This document shows positions 52,498 to 60,254 of a stretch of DNA of 64,000 nt, one piece after another. The DNA is from Bifidobacterium thermophilum DSM 20210 (GTDB taxonomy: Bacteria; Actinomycetota; Actinomycetes; Actinomycetales; Bifidobacteriaceae). How positions within the stretch are numbered: position 1 is the first letter of the stretch; each line of letters begins with the position of its first letter. The notes under the pieces were generated by a model. It saw nothing but the letters and a program-made list of their open reading frames with translations. It was not told the DNA's origin and searched no databases. The stretch spans positions 151,504 through 215,503 of the forward strand of contig JDUB01000005.1 of the NCBI GenBank assembly GCA_000771265.1, written 5' to 3'. A program made the translations under genes and the position numbers.

Positions 52498-53448
52498 TTA
52501 GTCGCGCAACGCTGTGCCAGTCAGCTCAAGGAACACATCGTTGAGTGTCGGCGGCTGTGAGGTGACGCGCCCGGGACGGATGTTCCCACGCCGCAGCACG
52601 TCAAGCACGTCGACCAGATTGTGTTCGCCATGCTTGCAACGGATGTCCAGCGTATCGCCACTCGCTTTCACTTCGAGGACGAATGGAAGGTTACGGATCC
52701 CTGCTGGCACGCTCCCACCCAGACCGGCGGCCTCGATGGTTATGCGTTCCCCGGTGGCGATCTGGGCTTTGAGCTCGTCCGCAGTACCGAGCGCCAAATG
52801 CCGGCCGTGGTCCATAATCAGGATGCGGTCGCAGATCAGTTCGACCTCCTCCATGTAATGGCTCGTGTAAACGACGGTCGCACCCTCGCGGTTGAGGCGT
52901 TTGATGCCTTCGAGAATCGCATTGCGGCTTTGCGGGTCTACGGCCACGGTCGGCTCGTCGAAGAAGATGAGTTCCGGCCGGTGGACAATCCCACAGGCGA
53001 TGTTAAGCCGGCGAAGCAGACCTCCAGAGAGTTTCTTCGGCCGGTAGCGCCTGAATTCCGTGAGCCCGACGAACCCTATCGCCTCGTCGACCAGCTGCTT
53101 GCGACGCTTGCGGTCCTTGACATACAGGGAGCAGAAGTAATTGATGTTTTCCTCGACGCTAAGCTCATCGAATACGGCGATCTCCTGGGGCACAATGCCA
53201 ATCCGGCGGCGTAGCTCATAGGCGGACGGGGTCATCTGCTCGCCCAGCACACGGATGTCGCCCGCCTCGAAATCCAGCAATCCCAGAATGCAGCTGATCG
53301 CCGTGGTCTTGCCTGAGCCGTTCGGTCCGAGCAGCCCGAAAATCTCGCCTCGGCGCACCTGAAGGTCGAAACCGTCGAGCGCGAGCATGTCCCCGTAGCG
53401 TTTGACCAAGTGCCTGACGTTCAAGGCGGTGTCGTTCGTATCGTTCAT
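52498..53448 (-). CDS. ABC transporter ATP-binding protein (DrrA/CcmA-like)
   Basis: This is a 316-residue ABC ATPase of an ABC-2 exporter. Walker A is LLGPNGSGKTTAI, the signature LSGGLLRRLNIA, and Walker B ELIFFDEPTVAVDPQS. The C-terminal 80 residues form an extra domain of the DrrA type (LFVLEVKASGDTLDIRCKHG region, by resemblance). It is the first gene of the operon with two permeases. The ATG at 53448 has only a weak ribosome binding site. A palindromic element at 53458-53472 lies directly upstream and could be an operator. The divergent gene is the glycosylase-DUF488 fusion. Confidence 0.9.
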   Translation of the reverse strand: MNDTNDTALNVRHLVKRYGDMLALDGFDLQVRRGEIFGLLGPNGSGKTTAISCILGLLDFEAGDIRVLGEQMTPSAYELRRRIGIVPQEIAVFDELSVEENINYFCSLYVKDRKRRKQLVDEAIGFVGLTEFRRYRPKKLSGGLLRRLNIACGIVHRPELIFFDEPTVAVDPQSRNAILEGIKRLNREGATVVYTSHYMEEVELICDRILIMDHGRHLALGTADELKAQIATGERITIEAAGLGGSVPAGIRNLPFVLEVKASGDTLDIRCKHGEHNLVDVLDVLRRGNIRPGRVTSQPPTLNDVFLELTGTALRD

Positions 53449-53457
53449 GATTTCATT

Positions 53458-53472
53458 GTGTCATGTCGACAC
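53458..53472. promoter_or_regulatory. Palindromic element between ABC exporter and glycosylase genes
   Basis: GTGTC and GACAC flank a five-base spacer. It begins ten bases upstream of the ABC ATPase start and lies in the divergent intergenic region. It could be an operator, but no regulator gene is adjacent. Confidence 0.3.
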
Positions 53473-53581
53473 GCCGAACGAGGGAAATTAGGCGAGGGTT
53501 CGCGAGCCTGTCGGTTGCCGTCCATATCAAGGAAGACGATGGTGGCAGCCGACGCGTACGCGCCGGACGAAAGGAAGCAGC

Positions 53582-54709
53582 ATGGCACGGATCTGCGACG
53601 AAATCGACGACGAGAACGGCAACGGGAACGCATTCCCCATGGCATTGCTCACCCAGGGTGCGGATCAGGCCGCGTCCGCTCTGCTCGGCTGCCTGCTGGT
53701 GCGCGACTGGCCCGACGGCACCCATAGCGCTGTCCGCATCGTGGAAACGGAGGCCTACGACCAGAACGACCCGGCAAGCCACACCTATCACGGGCGTAGC
53801 GAACGCAACCGTGCGATGTTCGGGCCTGCCGGCCACGCCTACGTGTATTTCACGTACGGCATGCACTACTGCGTCAACGTGACCGCCGGCGCGGACGGCT
53901 TCGGATGCGGCGTGCTCATCCGCGCTGGCGAACCGGTCGAAGGCGTCGAGCACATGGAACAGCTGCGTGGCGGACGCACGGGCGTCCAACTGACCAACGG
54001 GCCGGCGAAACTCTGTCAGGCGCTCGCCATTGACAAATCCTTGTACGGCCATGATTTGTGCTTGCCACCGCTGCGGTTGGTACGGGCGTCGCTCAGGGAA
54101 GGCGAGCGGATTGGCTGCACGCCCCGCATCGGTATCAGCAAGGCGGCGGACCGGCCAAGACGTCTGATTATCATGGGCAATCCGTATGTGTCGAAAAGCC
54201 CGTTGAATGCGAAAGCCGTGCCGCTGGACGTTGCCGGGCCGATGCATGGGACACAAGCGATGCAAGCAAAGCAAACGGTTGCAGACGACAACGGCGGCCA
54301 CGGCGACAGCGATGGCAACACCAGCTGCGATGTGAGAATCCGCCGTGTATACGAGGAACCGTCCGCGGACGACGGGCTGCGCGTGCTGGTCGACCGGCTG
54401 TGGCCGCGCGGCAGGTCCAAGCAAAGCGCACACGTGGACGTGTGGATCAAGGATATCGCCCCATCCAAGGAGCTGCGCACATGGTTCGGGCATATCCCTG
54501 AACGGTTCGACGAGTTCGCCTCCCGCTACCGCGAAGAGTTGGACGCCAACCCGGAACCGGTCAGCCGCCTGCGCGAGCTCATCGCCGGTCATCCCCGCGT
54601 CACGCTCCTGTATGGCGCCAAAGACAACGAGCGCAACAACGCGGTCGTCCTGCGCAAGTATCTGCTCGACACGCAGGTCTCACAACAGGAAGCGAACACA
54701 AGGAAGTAA
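53582..54709 (+). CDS. Fusion of 3-methyladenine DNA glycosylase (AAG type) and DUF488 domain
   Basis: This is a 375-residue fusion. Residues 1-200 are an AAG/MPG-type DNA glycosylase, which removes alkylated and deaminated purines: IVETEAYDQNDPASHTYHG carries the catalytic glutamate and FGPAGHAYVYFTYGMHYCVNV is diagnostic. A low-complexity linker of about 35 residues follows (Gln, Gly, Asp). Residues about 245-360 are a DUF488 (YeaO-like) domain: LRVLVDRLWPRGRSKQS, DVWIKDIAPSKELRTWFGH and VTLLYGAKDNERNNAVVL. No stop or shift separates them. GGAAG precedes the ATG at 53582. DUF488 function is unknown; its fusion to a repair enzyme suggests a link to DNA damage. Confidence 0.9.
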   Translation: MARICDEIDDENGNGNAFPMALLTQGADQAASALLGCLLVRDWPDGTHSAVRIVETEAYDQNDPASHTYHGRSERNRAMFGPAGHAYVYFTYGMHYCVNVTAGADGFGCGVLIRAGEPVEGVEHMEQLRGGRTGVQLTNGPAKLCQALAIDKSLYGHDLCLPPLRLVRASLREGERIGCTPRIGISKAADRPRRLIIMGNPYVSKSPLNAKAVPLDVAGPMHGTQAMQAKQTVADDNGGHGDSDGNTSCDVRIRRVYEEPSADDGLRVLVDRLWPRGRSKQSAHVDVWIKDIAPSKELRTWFGHIPERFDEFASRYREELDANPEPVSRLRELIAGHPRVTLLYGAKDNERNNAVVLRKYLLDTQVSQQEANTRK

Positions 54710-54804
54710 GCATAACCCCCGACGCTGCCGGTCAACGACACCCCAAGCATCACCCCACCACCGGCGCACTCCCCTCACAAACTAGCTACGCCAACTGCCT
54801 CGTC

Positions 54805-54926
54805 AGCGTAACCAGTTTGTACAACATCACAAACCAGTTACGCGGAGAGCCCCATCAGCGTAACCAGTTTGTACCCGCTCACAAACTGGTTACGCTTAGC
54901 GCCACGTTACCGTAGACAGTTTGTGG
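54805..54926. repeat. Hairpin repeat cluster between convergent genes
   Basis: The 16-mer AGCGTAACCAGTTTGT occurs at 54805-54820 and 54857-54872. Each copy is followed, after eight bases, by its complement: perfect in the second copy (54881-54896), and with mismatches in the first (54829-54843). A degenerate half follows at 54906-54924. The cluster lies between the glycosylase fusion and feoC, which converge. The hairpins may act as a bidirectional terminator. Confidence 0.75.
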
Positions 54927-54973
54927 GGAGGGGTGGGTGCCGGGTCGGTTTTGTGGGGTCGCTGCGGGTTTCG

Positions 54974-55297
54974 CTATGCCTTGGCGCGTCTTTTTCTACG
55001 CAGTTGGACCGGTTTGAGTGGACAGCCTGCGCATAGCGGGGAATCCGGGTCCGGGTCGCAGCCGCCGGTGGCGCAGCCGTGCGATCCGCGCCACGTAACC
55101 AGATCAATTGCACCCTCAGCTTCCAGACTTTCGGCGACCTGCCGCACGAAATCCGCCGGCATACCGAGCACGCGAGCGCATGCGGCGATATCAAGCCCCT
55201 GCCGAATCATCACCGCAACCCTGCCGCGGACACCGGTAGGCATGCGGCGAACGGTGTGTTTGGCGGTTTCCGCGGCAGTATCCATACCAGCACTCAT
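54974..55297 (-). CDS. feoC: FeoC-like protein with four-cysteine motif
   Basis: This is a 107-residue small protein, placed as FeoC by position and pattern. A helix-turn-helix-like region at about residues 20-68 (VMIRQGLDIAACARVLGM) is followed by a C-terminal C-x4-C-x8-C-x2-C motif (CATGGCDPDPDSPLCAGC) that could hold an Fe-S cluster or metal, and a basic tail. FeoC proteins are proposed regulators or oxygen sensors for FeoB. The ATG follows the feoB stop immediately, with no gap. The Cys motif and order feoA-feoB-feoC support the call; overall similarity to known FeoC cannot be measured here. Confidence 0.78.
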   Translation of the reverse strand: MSAGMDTAAETAKHTVRRMPTGVRGRVAVMIRQGLDIAACARVLGMPADFVRQVAESLEAEGAIDLVTWRGSHGCATGGCDPDPDSPLCAGCPLKPVQLRRKRRAKA

Positions 55298-57568
55298 TCA
55301 CATCACCAGCCTGAGCAGTTGGAATGCGACCACCGCAAGCACGTACGCTACCGCCAGCCCCAGCGCGACGCTGCCGGCGGCGACACGACTGCCGTACTGG
55401 CGTTTCAATTCGGCCACCGTCGCCAGACATGGCGTGTAGGCGAGCACGAACAACAGGAACGCGATCGCCGCGGCACGCCCATGCCCACCGGAGGATTCAT
55501 CGAAGGATTCGCGCAGTTTGCTCCCGAGCGCCCCCTGTCCCTGCTGTTGTTCTGACTGGTCGTCCGTGCCGGAGATGCTGTAGGACTGGGACATCGAGCC
55601 AACCACTACCTCCTTGGCGACGAACCCGGTGAGCAGGGCGGCCGAGGCATGCCAGTCGTCGAATCCGGCGGGCGCGAACACGGGCGCCACCGCGTCGGCG
55701 ACCACACCGTAGGCCGAATCATGCACATCCTCGACGTTTCCGAAGCTCCCCGCACCCGCCGTAGCCGGAACGGAGGCGAGCAGCCATAGCACAATGATCA
55801 CGCTGATGATGATCGAGCTCGCCCCACGCAGGAAGCCCCACAGCCGGATGAGCACGGACCGGACCAGTGCCACGGCTTTCGGCCACTGGTAGGGCGGCAG
55901 CACCATGGCGAACGGTTCAGGCTTCAAATCGCGGAACACAGTGTGACGCAACAGCACGCCAATCGCCAGAATCAACACAATCGAGATGACATACATGAGA
56001 AAGACGACCAAGCCCGCCGTGGAACGGAAGAACGCGTACGCGAGCACGAGATACACGGATAGTCGCGCGGAACATGAGGCGAACGGGATCAGCATGCCGA
56101 CCATAACGCGTTGCCGCGAATCAGTGAGCGTACGGGTGGCCGCAAGTCCCGGCAGATTGCAGCCGAAACCGACGACAATCGGCAGGAACGCACGCCCGTC
56201 AAGTCCCAGGGCACGCATCAGACGGTCCATGACGAACGCGGCGCGCGCCAAATACCCGCAATCCTCCAGCAGAGACAGCATGATGAACATGATGCCCATC
56301 GGCGGGATGAACGTAGCTACGGTGATGACGCCATCAAGCAGACCGTCCACGATCAGCCCGTGCACCCAACCGCTCGTGGCGTCCGGACCAAACAACGACA
56401 TAACCGCGTCGATCCCGTCGGTCAGCCATCCGCGTACGGTCACGTCGAACCAGTCCTGCATCGGGCCGGCGAGCGTGGTGGTCGCCTGGAACACCAGATA
56501 CATGACCGCAAGGAACACCGGCACACCCAGCCACGGGTTAAGCAATACGCGGTCGATGCGGTCGGAGACGGTTTCCCGCCCGGCATGGTCCAGACCGAGC
56601 CGGTGGATGATGCCGGCAGCCCAGTCGAAGCGGCGGTCGGCGCCCTCACGAACCATGGTTGCAAGCTCTTCGTCATTGCCGGCGTGCATCAGTTGCAAAC
56701 CGTGCGGAAGCGGGGTGCCGTCGAAACTGCCGGCGACCGTGCTCATAAGCGTATCTGTTCCCTCGCCGGTACGCGGGTCAATCGCAATCACCGGCACGCC
56801 GTCAAGCGCCTGTGACAACGTTTGCGGATTGATATCGTCGCCTTGGCGGCGGGCCAGGTCGTTCATCGACAGCGCGACGACGACGGGCCTGCCCAGTTCG
56901 AGCACGCCCGCGAGGAAGTACAGGGACCGGACAAGATTAGTGGCGTCCAGCACGGCCACCAGCGCATCAGGCGTCGGCATGCCGTCAATCCCGGTGGCAG
57001 CCTGCGCGGCAACCCGCTCATCCGGCGACTGCGGGAGCAGCGAGTAGGTGCCGGGCGTGTCGATGATGTCCCAGATGCCCGCGGAAGATTCGGAAATACC
57101 CGGTTTGCCGGTCATGTCAAGCCGCCCACGCTCAACAAGCACCGTGGTGCCCGGCGCGTTCATCACACGCGCGCCGGCGCCCAGCAGCGCGTTGAACAGT
57201 GTGGATTTGCCGACGTTGGGGTTGCCGACGAAGACCACGCGTCGTGCGGTTTCGCCAGTCAACGTATGCCCGCCGCCGGAACCGTGGTGGCAGTCCGCAT
57301 CCGCGTCGGCACTGGGCGTGCGGCCGAATCGAATGGCGTCGAACAGACGTTCCAGCCTTCCTCGGGCGGTCGGAGACGGCATCGACATCATGTCGTCGTG
57401 TCCGCCGTGCTGCCCGTCAGGCTGCCCGCCGTGCTGGGAATGTCCGTAATGCCCGTCATGCCCCGTATCCCCGGTATGAGCGGGTTTGGATTCGCCGTCG
57501 CCATGCCCGCAACACGCGGCGCATCCGGCGGTATTCGTCGATTCTTCAGGCTTGATATCCGCGCTCAT
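55298..57568 (-). CDS. feoB: Ferrous iron transporter FeoB
   Basis: This is a 756-residue GTPase-coupled Fe(II) importer. The first 105 residues are an extra segment rich in His, Gly and Asp with AGCAACCGHG and several HGGH runs, probably metal-binding. The G domain starts at VVFVGNPNVGKSTLFNALLG (about 111-130); IIDTPGTYSL is the third motif. The fourth motif reads ALSMNDLARR, where other FeoB proteins have Asn-x-x-Asp. The membrane part has the conserved VGFGCNLPGLAATRTL. The ATG at 57568 overlaps the feoA stop by four bases. The gene is the centre of the feoABC operon. Confidence 0.95.
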   Translation of the reverse strand: MSADIKPEESTNTAGCAACCGHGDGESKPAHTGDTGHDGHYGHSQHGGQPDGQHGGHDDMMSMPSPTARGRLERLFDAIRFGRTPSADADADCHHGSGGGHTLTGETARRVVFVGNPNVGKSTLFNALLGAGARVMNAPGTTVLVERGRLDMTGKPGISESSAGIWDIIDTPGTYSLLPQSPDERVAAQAATGIDGMPTPDALVAVLDATNLVRSLYFLAGVLELGRPVVVALSMNDLARRQGDDINPQTLSQALDGVPVIAIDPRTGEGTDTLMSTVAGSFDGTPLPHGLQLMHAGNDEELATMVREGADRRFDWAAGIIHRLGLDHAGRETVSDRIDRVLLNPWLGVPVFLAVMYLVFQATTTLAGPMQDWFDVTVRGWLTDGIDAVMSLFGPDATSGWVHGLIVDGLLDGVITVATFIPPMGIMFIMLSLLEDCGYLARAAFVMDRLMRALGLDGRAFLPIVVGFGCNLPGLAATRTLTDSRQRVMVGMLIPFASCSARLSVYLVLAYAFFRSTAGLVVFLMYVISIVLILAIGVLLRHTVFRDLKPEPFAMVLPPYQWPKAVALVRSVLIRLWGFLRGASSIIISVIIVLWLLASVPATAGAGSFGNVEDVHDSAYGVVADAVAPVFAPAGFDDWHASAALLTGFVAKEVVVGSMSQSYSISGTDDQSEQQQGQGALGSKLRESFDESSGGHGRAAAIAFLLFVLAYTPCLATVAELKRQYGSRVAAGSVALGLAVAYVLAVVAFQLLRLVM

Positions 57569-57990
57569 GATTGTTCTCCATGCGTGTTGGGTTCCGCTGG
57601 CCGGACGGTGATGGATTGGGCGGTGGCCGCATCGATGGCGATTCTGCCCGTGCCGATGGCGATGACGCGTCCACCGAAATTCGACCGCTGGGTGACACGC
57701 ACCAAGCCGCCCGCCCTGATGCCGAGTTCCAGCATGCGCAGCACATGCCGTTCATCCATGCGTACGCCGGTGACCCGCATATCCTGCCCCACCGGGCATT
57801 CTTCCAACGTCCACTCGCGTGCGGCATCGAAGCCAATGCCAGAGCCTGTGCCGTTACCGGGCTGGGAGCCGTTTCCACCGCCGGGTTCACCATCGGAATC
57901 GAAACCGGTATCATGTGCCGGTTTTCCAGCATGTGAAGCTGCTGCCGGGTCATGTGGGTGTGGGCTGTGTGTGCCTGGTTCTCGTTTCAT
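57565..57990 (-). CDS. feoA: FeoA, Fe(II) transport accessory protein
   Basis: This is a 141-residue protein. The last 80 residues form the SH3-like FeoA domain (LEECPVGQDMRVTGVRMDE, RMLELGIRAGGLVRVTQRS, GGRVIAIGTGRIAIDAA). The first 60 residues are an extra Gly-, Ser- and His-containing region. The start is the ATG at 57990, which lacks a ribosome binding site. A promoter-like TTGTGC and TTATTG pair 17 bases apart ends ten bases upstream, so the transcript may be nearly leaderless. It overlaps feoB by four bases. FeoA binds or modulates FeoB in known systems. Confidence 0.9.
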   Translation of the reverse strand: MKREPGTHSPHPHDPAAASHAGKPAHDTGFDSDGEPGGGNGSQPGNGTGSGIGFDAAREWTLEECPVGQDMRVTGVRMDERHVLRMLELGIRAGGLVRVTQRSNFGGRVIAIGTGRIAIDAATAQSITVRPAEPNTHGEQS

Positions 57991-58464
57991 CACGTACCGA
58001 CAATAACCGGCATGACACCGATTGCACAAGACTTTTTAGGAAAATAGCGTATTTTTACGTTCGCCCCTTTTCTGCGAAAACCACCGATGCCACCTACTGC
58101 CGGCGCCCATCCGCCCCCGGCACCGTCCACCCCCGGTGCGTAGAGTATGACCGTCTTCCGCGCTGAATGAGGTGACGCACCACGCCCCATGGGATCGGCG
58201 ACGAAAACATGCCCCACTCGCAGCGCCCAATGCTAACGCAGCGCCCAAAGCGCCAGTAGCACCGCCGACAACGTCTGCACCCGCGCAAACCGCGCCTCCT
58301 GCAAACCCGATACCGGCCGGCACGCGCGAGCAGGCAAGCCGCCGCACAACAGACGACACATGACAGCGCATAGCAACGTATCGGTCCGGACACGGCTCAC
58401 GACCTGTGACGGCAACCGACGATGCACGACGGCAAACGACGACAACGCCACGACAAGGAGCACG
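57991..58464. other. Intergenic region between feoA and the MFS gene
   Basis: This is a 474-base region between divergent genes. It should hold the promoters of both. Near feoA I see a possible -35/-10 pair (see feoA). No clear DtxR box or other operator was found. The short ORFs here are rich in Pro, Ala and Thr and look non-coding. Confidence 0.5.
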
Positions 58465-59934
58465 ATGCCCGAAAGCACACAGCAACAACCGAAACCCGCA
58501 GACAGCACGGAGCATAACCCCGACCTGCGCCCCGCAAACCGCGACACAGCCGACTCCCCCGTCCCTTGGCGCACGCGCGCGGCCATCGCGTCCATCGGCA
58601 TGCTCTCCTTCGTCGGGATTCTCATCGAAACCTCGATGACCGTGGACTTCCCGGTGCTCATCCGCAGCATGCATGTACCGCTGACCACCGTGCAATGGCT
58701 CGCCACCGGGTATCTGCTGCTGGTGACTATCGTCATGGGCAGCACCGCATACTTGCTCAAACGGTTCAATCCCCGCGCACTGTTCTTCTTCGCGCTCGCC
58801 ACGAGTATCATCGGCTCGCTCATCTGCCTGGTTGCCCCCGGATTCGCCCTGCTGCTGTTCGGGCGCATGCTCCAGGCAATCGCCACAGGCATCGCCACAC
58901 CCCTGATGTTCCAGACGATTTTCACCCAAGTACCCGTACGCAAGCTCGGCGTGTACACCGGCTTCGCCGCCGTGATCATCTCCTTGGCACCGGCGCTCGG
59001 ACCCTCGTATGGCGGCATTATGACCAGCGTATGGTCTTGGCGCGCGATTTTCGTAGGCGTCCTCCCCCTGTTCGTATGCATCGGCATCGCCGGCTCGTTC
59101 ACCATCCACGGTACGGCGCCGGGTGTTGACGGCCAACGCTTTGACATCATCGGGCTCACGGTCTTGTCCTGCGTGTTCTTGGGATTGCTTGTCGCAGTCA
59201 ACGAGGCCGGACGGGGCGGCTGGCTGTCCCCGCGGTTCTGGATCGGCCTGCTCATCGTGCTGGCATTGATAGCCGTCATGGTGTGGCATGCCCGTCATGG
59301 CGCGCGCAGGCTGTTCGATTATTCGATTCTGGACAACCGGATGGTGAGACTGCGTCTGTTCTCATATTTCGGCATGCAGTTCATCAATATCGGCATTTCG
59401 ATTGTGTTCCCGCTTTACGTGCAGGACGTACTCGGCGATTCCGCGATGACAGTGGGTCTTATGCTGCTGCCGGGTTCGCTGATCGGTTCGTTTGCCGCAC
59501 CCTTCGCCGGACAGGCCTACGACCGTTCCGGTTTGCGCCGGCCGATCACCGTCAGCATCACGCTCATGGTACTGGCGTTGGGATTGCTCACGGGGTTCGC
59601 CGAATCGCTGACCGTTGTGCTGACCGGCATCTTCTATACGCTGCTCAGAATCGGTTTCAATATCGGATTCGGCATCACGATGTCCGACGCAAGTAAATAT
59701 GTCGCGCCGCGGCAGAAGTCCGACCAGAACTCCTTGTTCTCGATGATGCAGCAATTCGCCGGTTCACTCGGCACCGCGGTCATGAGTGCGGTGATCGCCG
59801 CGCAGACCCTGCACATGCCTGTAAGTTCTGCAACTGTGAGTGGCAGCCGTATCGATTTCATCATCCTGCTGGTGTTGGCGCTGGCGATCGGTGCTTGTGT
59901 CGCTATCTCCTTCCGCGTGCAGCGGGAAGCGTAA
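58465..59934 (+). CDS. MFS transporter, DHA2/EmrB-QacA type
   Basis: This is a 489-residue major facilitator protein with about 14 transmembrane segments, the layout of the DHA2 drug:H+ antiporter family. The first 45 residues are a polar, Thr-rich tail. FVGILIETSMTVDFPVLI and QWLATGYLLLVTIVMGSTAYLL are the first segments; FARMLQ-like motif A appears as LFGRMLQAIATGIATPL. GPSYGG matches the family's motif C region. AAGGAG lies before the ATG at 58465. The substrate is unknown; antibiotic or bile efflux is possible. The gene stands between feoA (divergent) and the ABC-F gene (convergent). Confidence 0.9.
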   Translation: MPESTQQQPKPADSTEHNPDLRPANRDTADSPVPWRTRAAIASIGMLSFVGILIETSMTVDFPVLIRSMHVPLTTVQWLATGYLLLVTIVMGSTAYLLKRFNPRALFFFALATSIIGSLICLVAPGFALLLFGRMLQAIATGIATPLMFQTIFTQVPVRKLGVYTGFAAVIISLAPALGPSYGGIMTSVWSWRAIFVGVLPLFVCIGIAGSFTIHGTAPGVDGQRFDIIGLTVLSCVFLGLLVAVNEAGRGGWLSPRFWIGLLIVLALIAVMVWHARHGARRLFDYSILDNRMVRLRLFSYFGMQFINIGISIVFPLYVQDVLGDSAMTVGLMLLPGSLIGSFAAPFAGQAYDRSGLRRPITVSITLMVLALGLLTGFAESLTVVLTGIFYTLLRIGFNIGFGITMSDASKYVAPRQKSDQNSLFSMMQQFAGSLGTAVMSAVIAAQTLHMPVSSATVSGSRIDFIILLVLALAIGACVAISFRVQREA

Positions 59935-60254
59935 GCAGGCGGATACAACAGCGGCCGGGCCAAAACCGCTGCCCCGTCGGCTCCTGCCTGCATGCACCGG
60001 ACTGATACAACGGAATACCGCACGCACCGCCATCTGCGGTATCTGTAGTACCTGCTCAGAGCCATCTCGTCTATTTGTGTGCGTCATCGCCTGATATCGC
60101 GAGTAGCATCGTTGATATTCCGCGGCCGATACTTGCGATATCGACTTTCATGAACACAGATAGAGCAGATGCGCTTCGGGAAGTACTACAGAAAGGCGAG
60201 ATGCTCGCCGGAAGTACCCATCACTCACCAACCACCGCGGCCCCCGTCACTCAC
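59935..60254. other. Intergenic region between convergent MFS and ABC-F genes
   Basis: This is a 320-base region with no convincing gene. A 13-base inverted repeat with one mismatch lies at 60093-60105 and 60130-60142 (GATATCGCGAGTA, TACTTGCGATATC). A small hairpin GGCGAG-ATG-CTCGCC is at 60195-60209. Both may terminate transcription. Confidence 0.5.
60093..60142. repeat. 13-bp inverted repeat (one mismatch)
   Basis: GATATCGCGAGTA and TACTTGCGATATC are separated by 24 bases. It lies between convergent genes and has no adjacent T run, so its role as a terminator or binding site is open. Confidence 0.6.
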
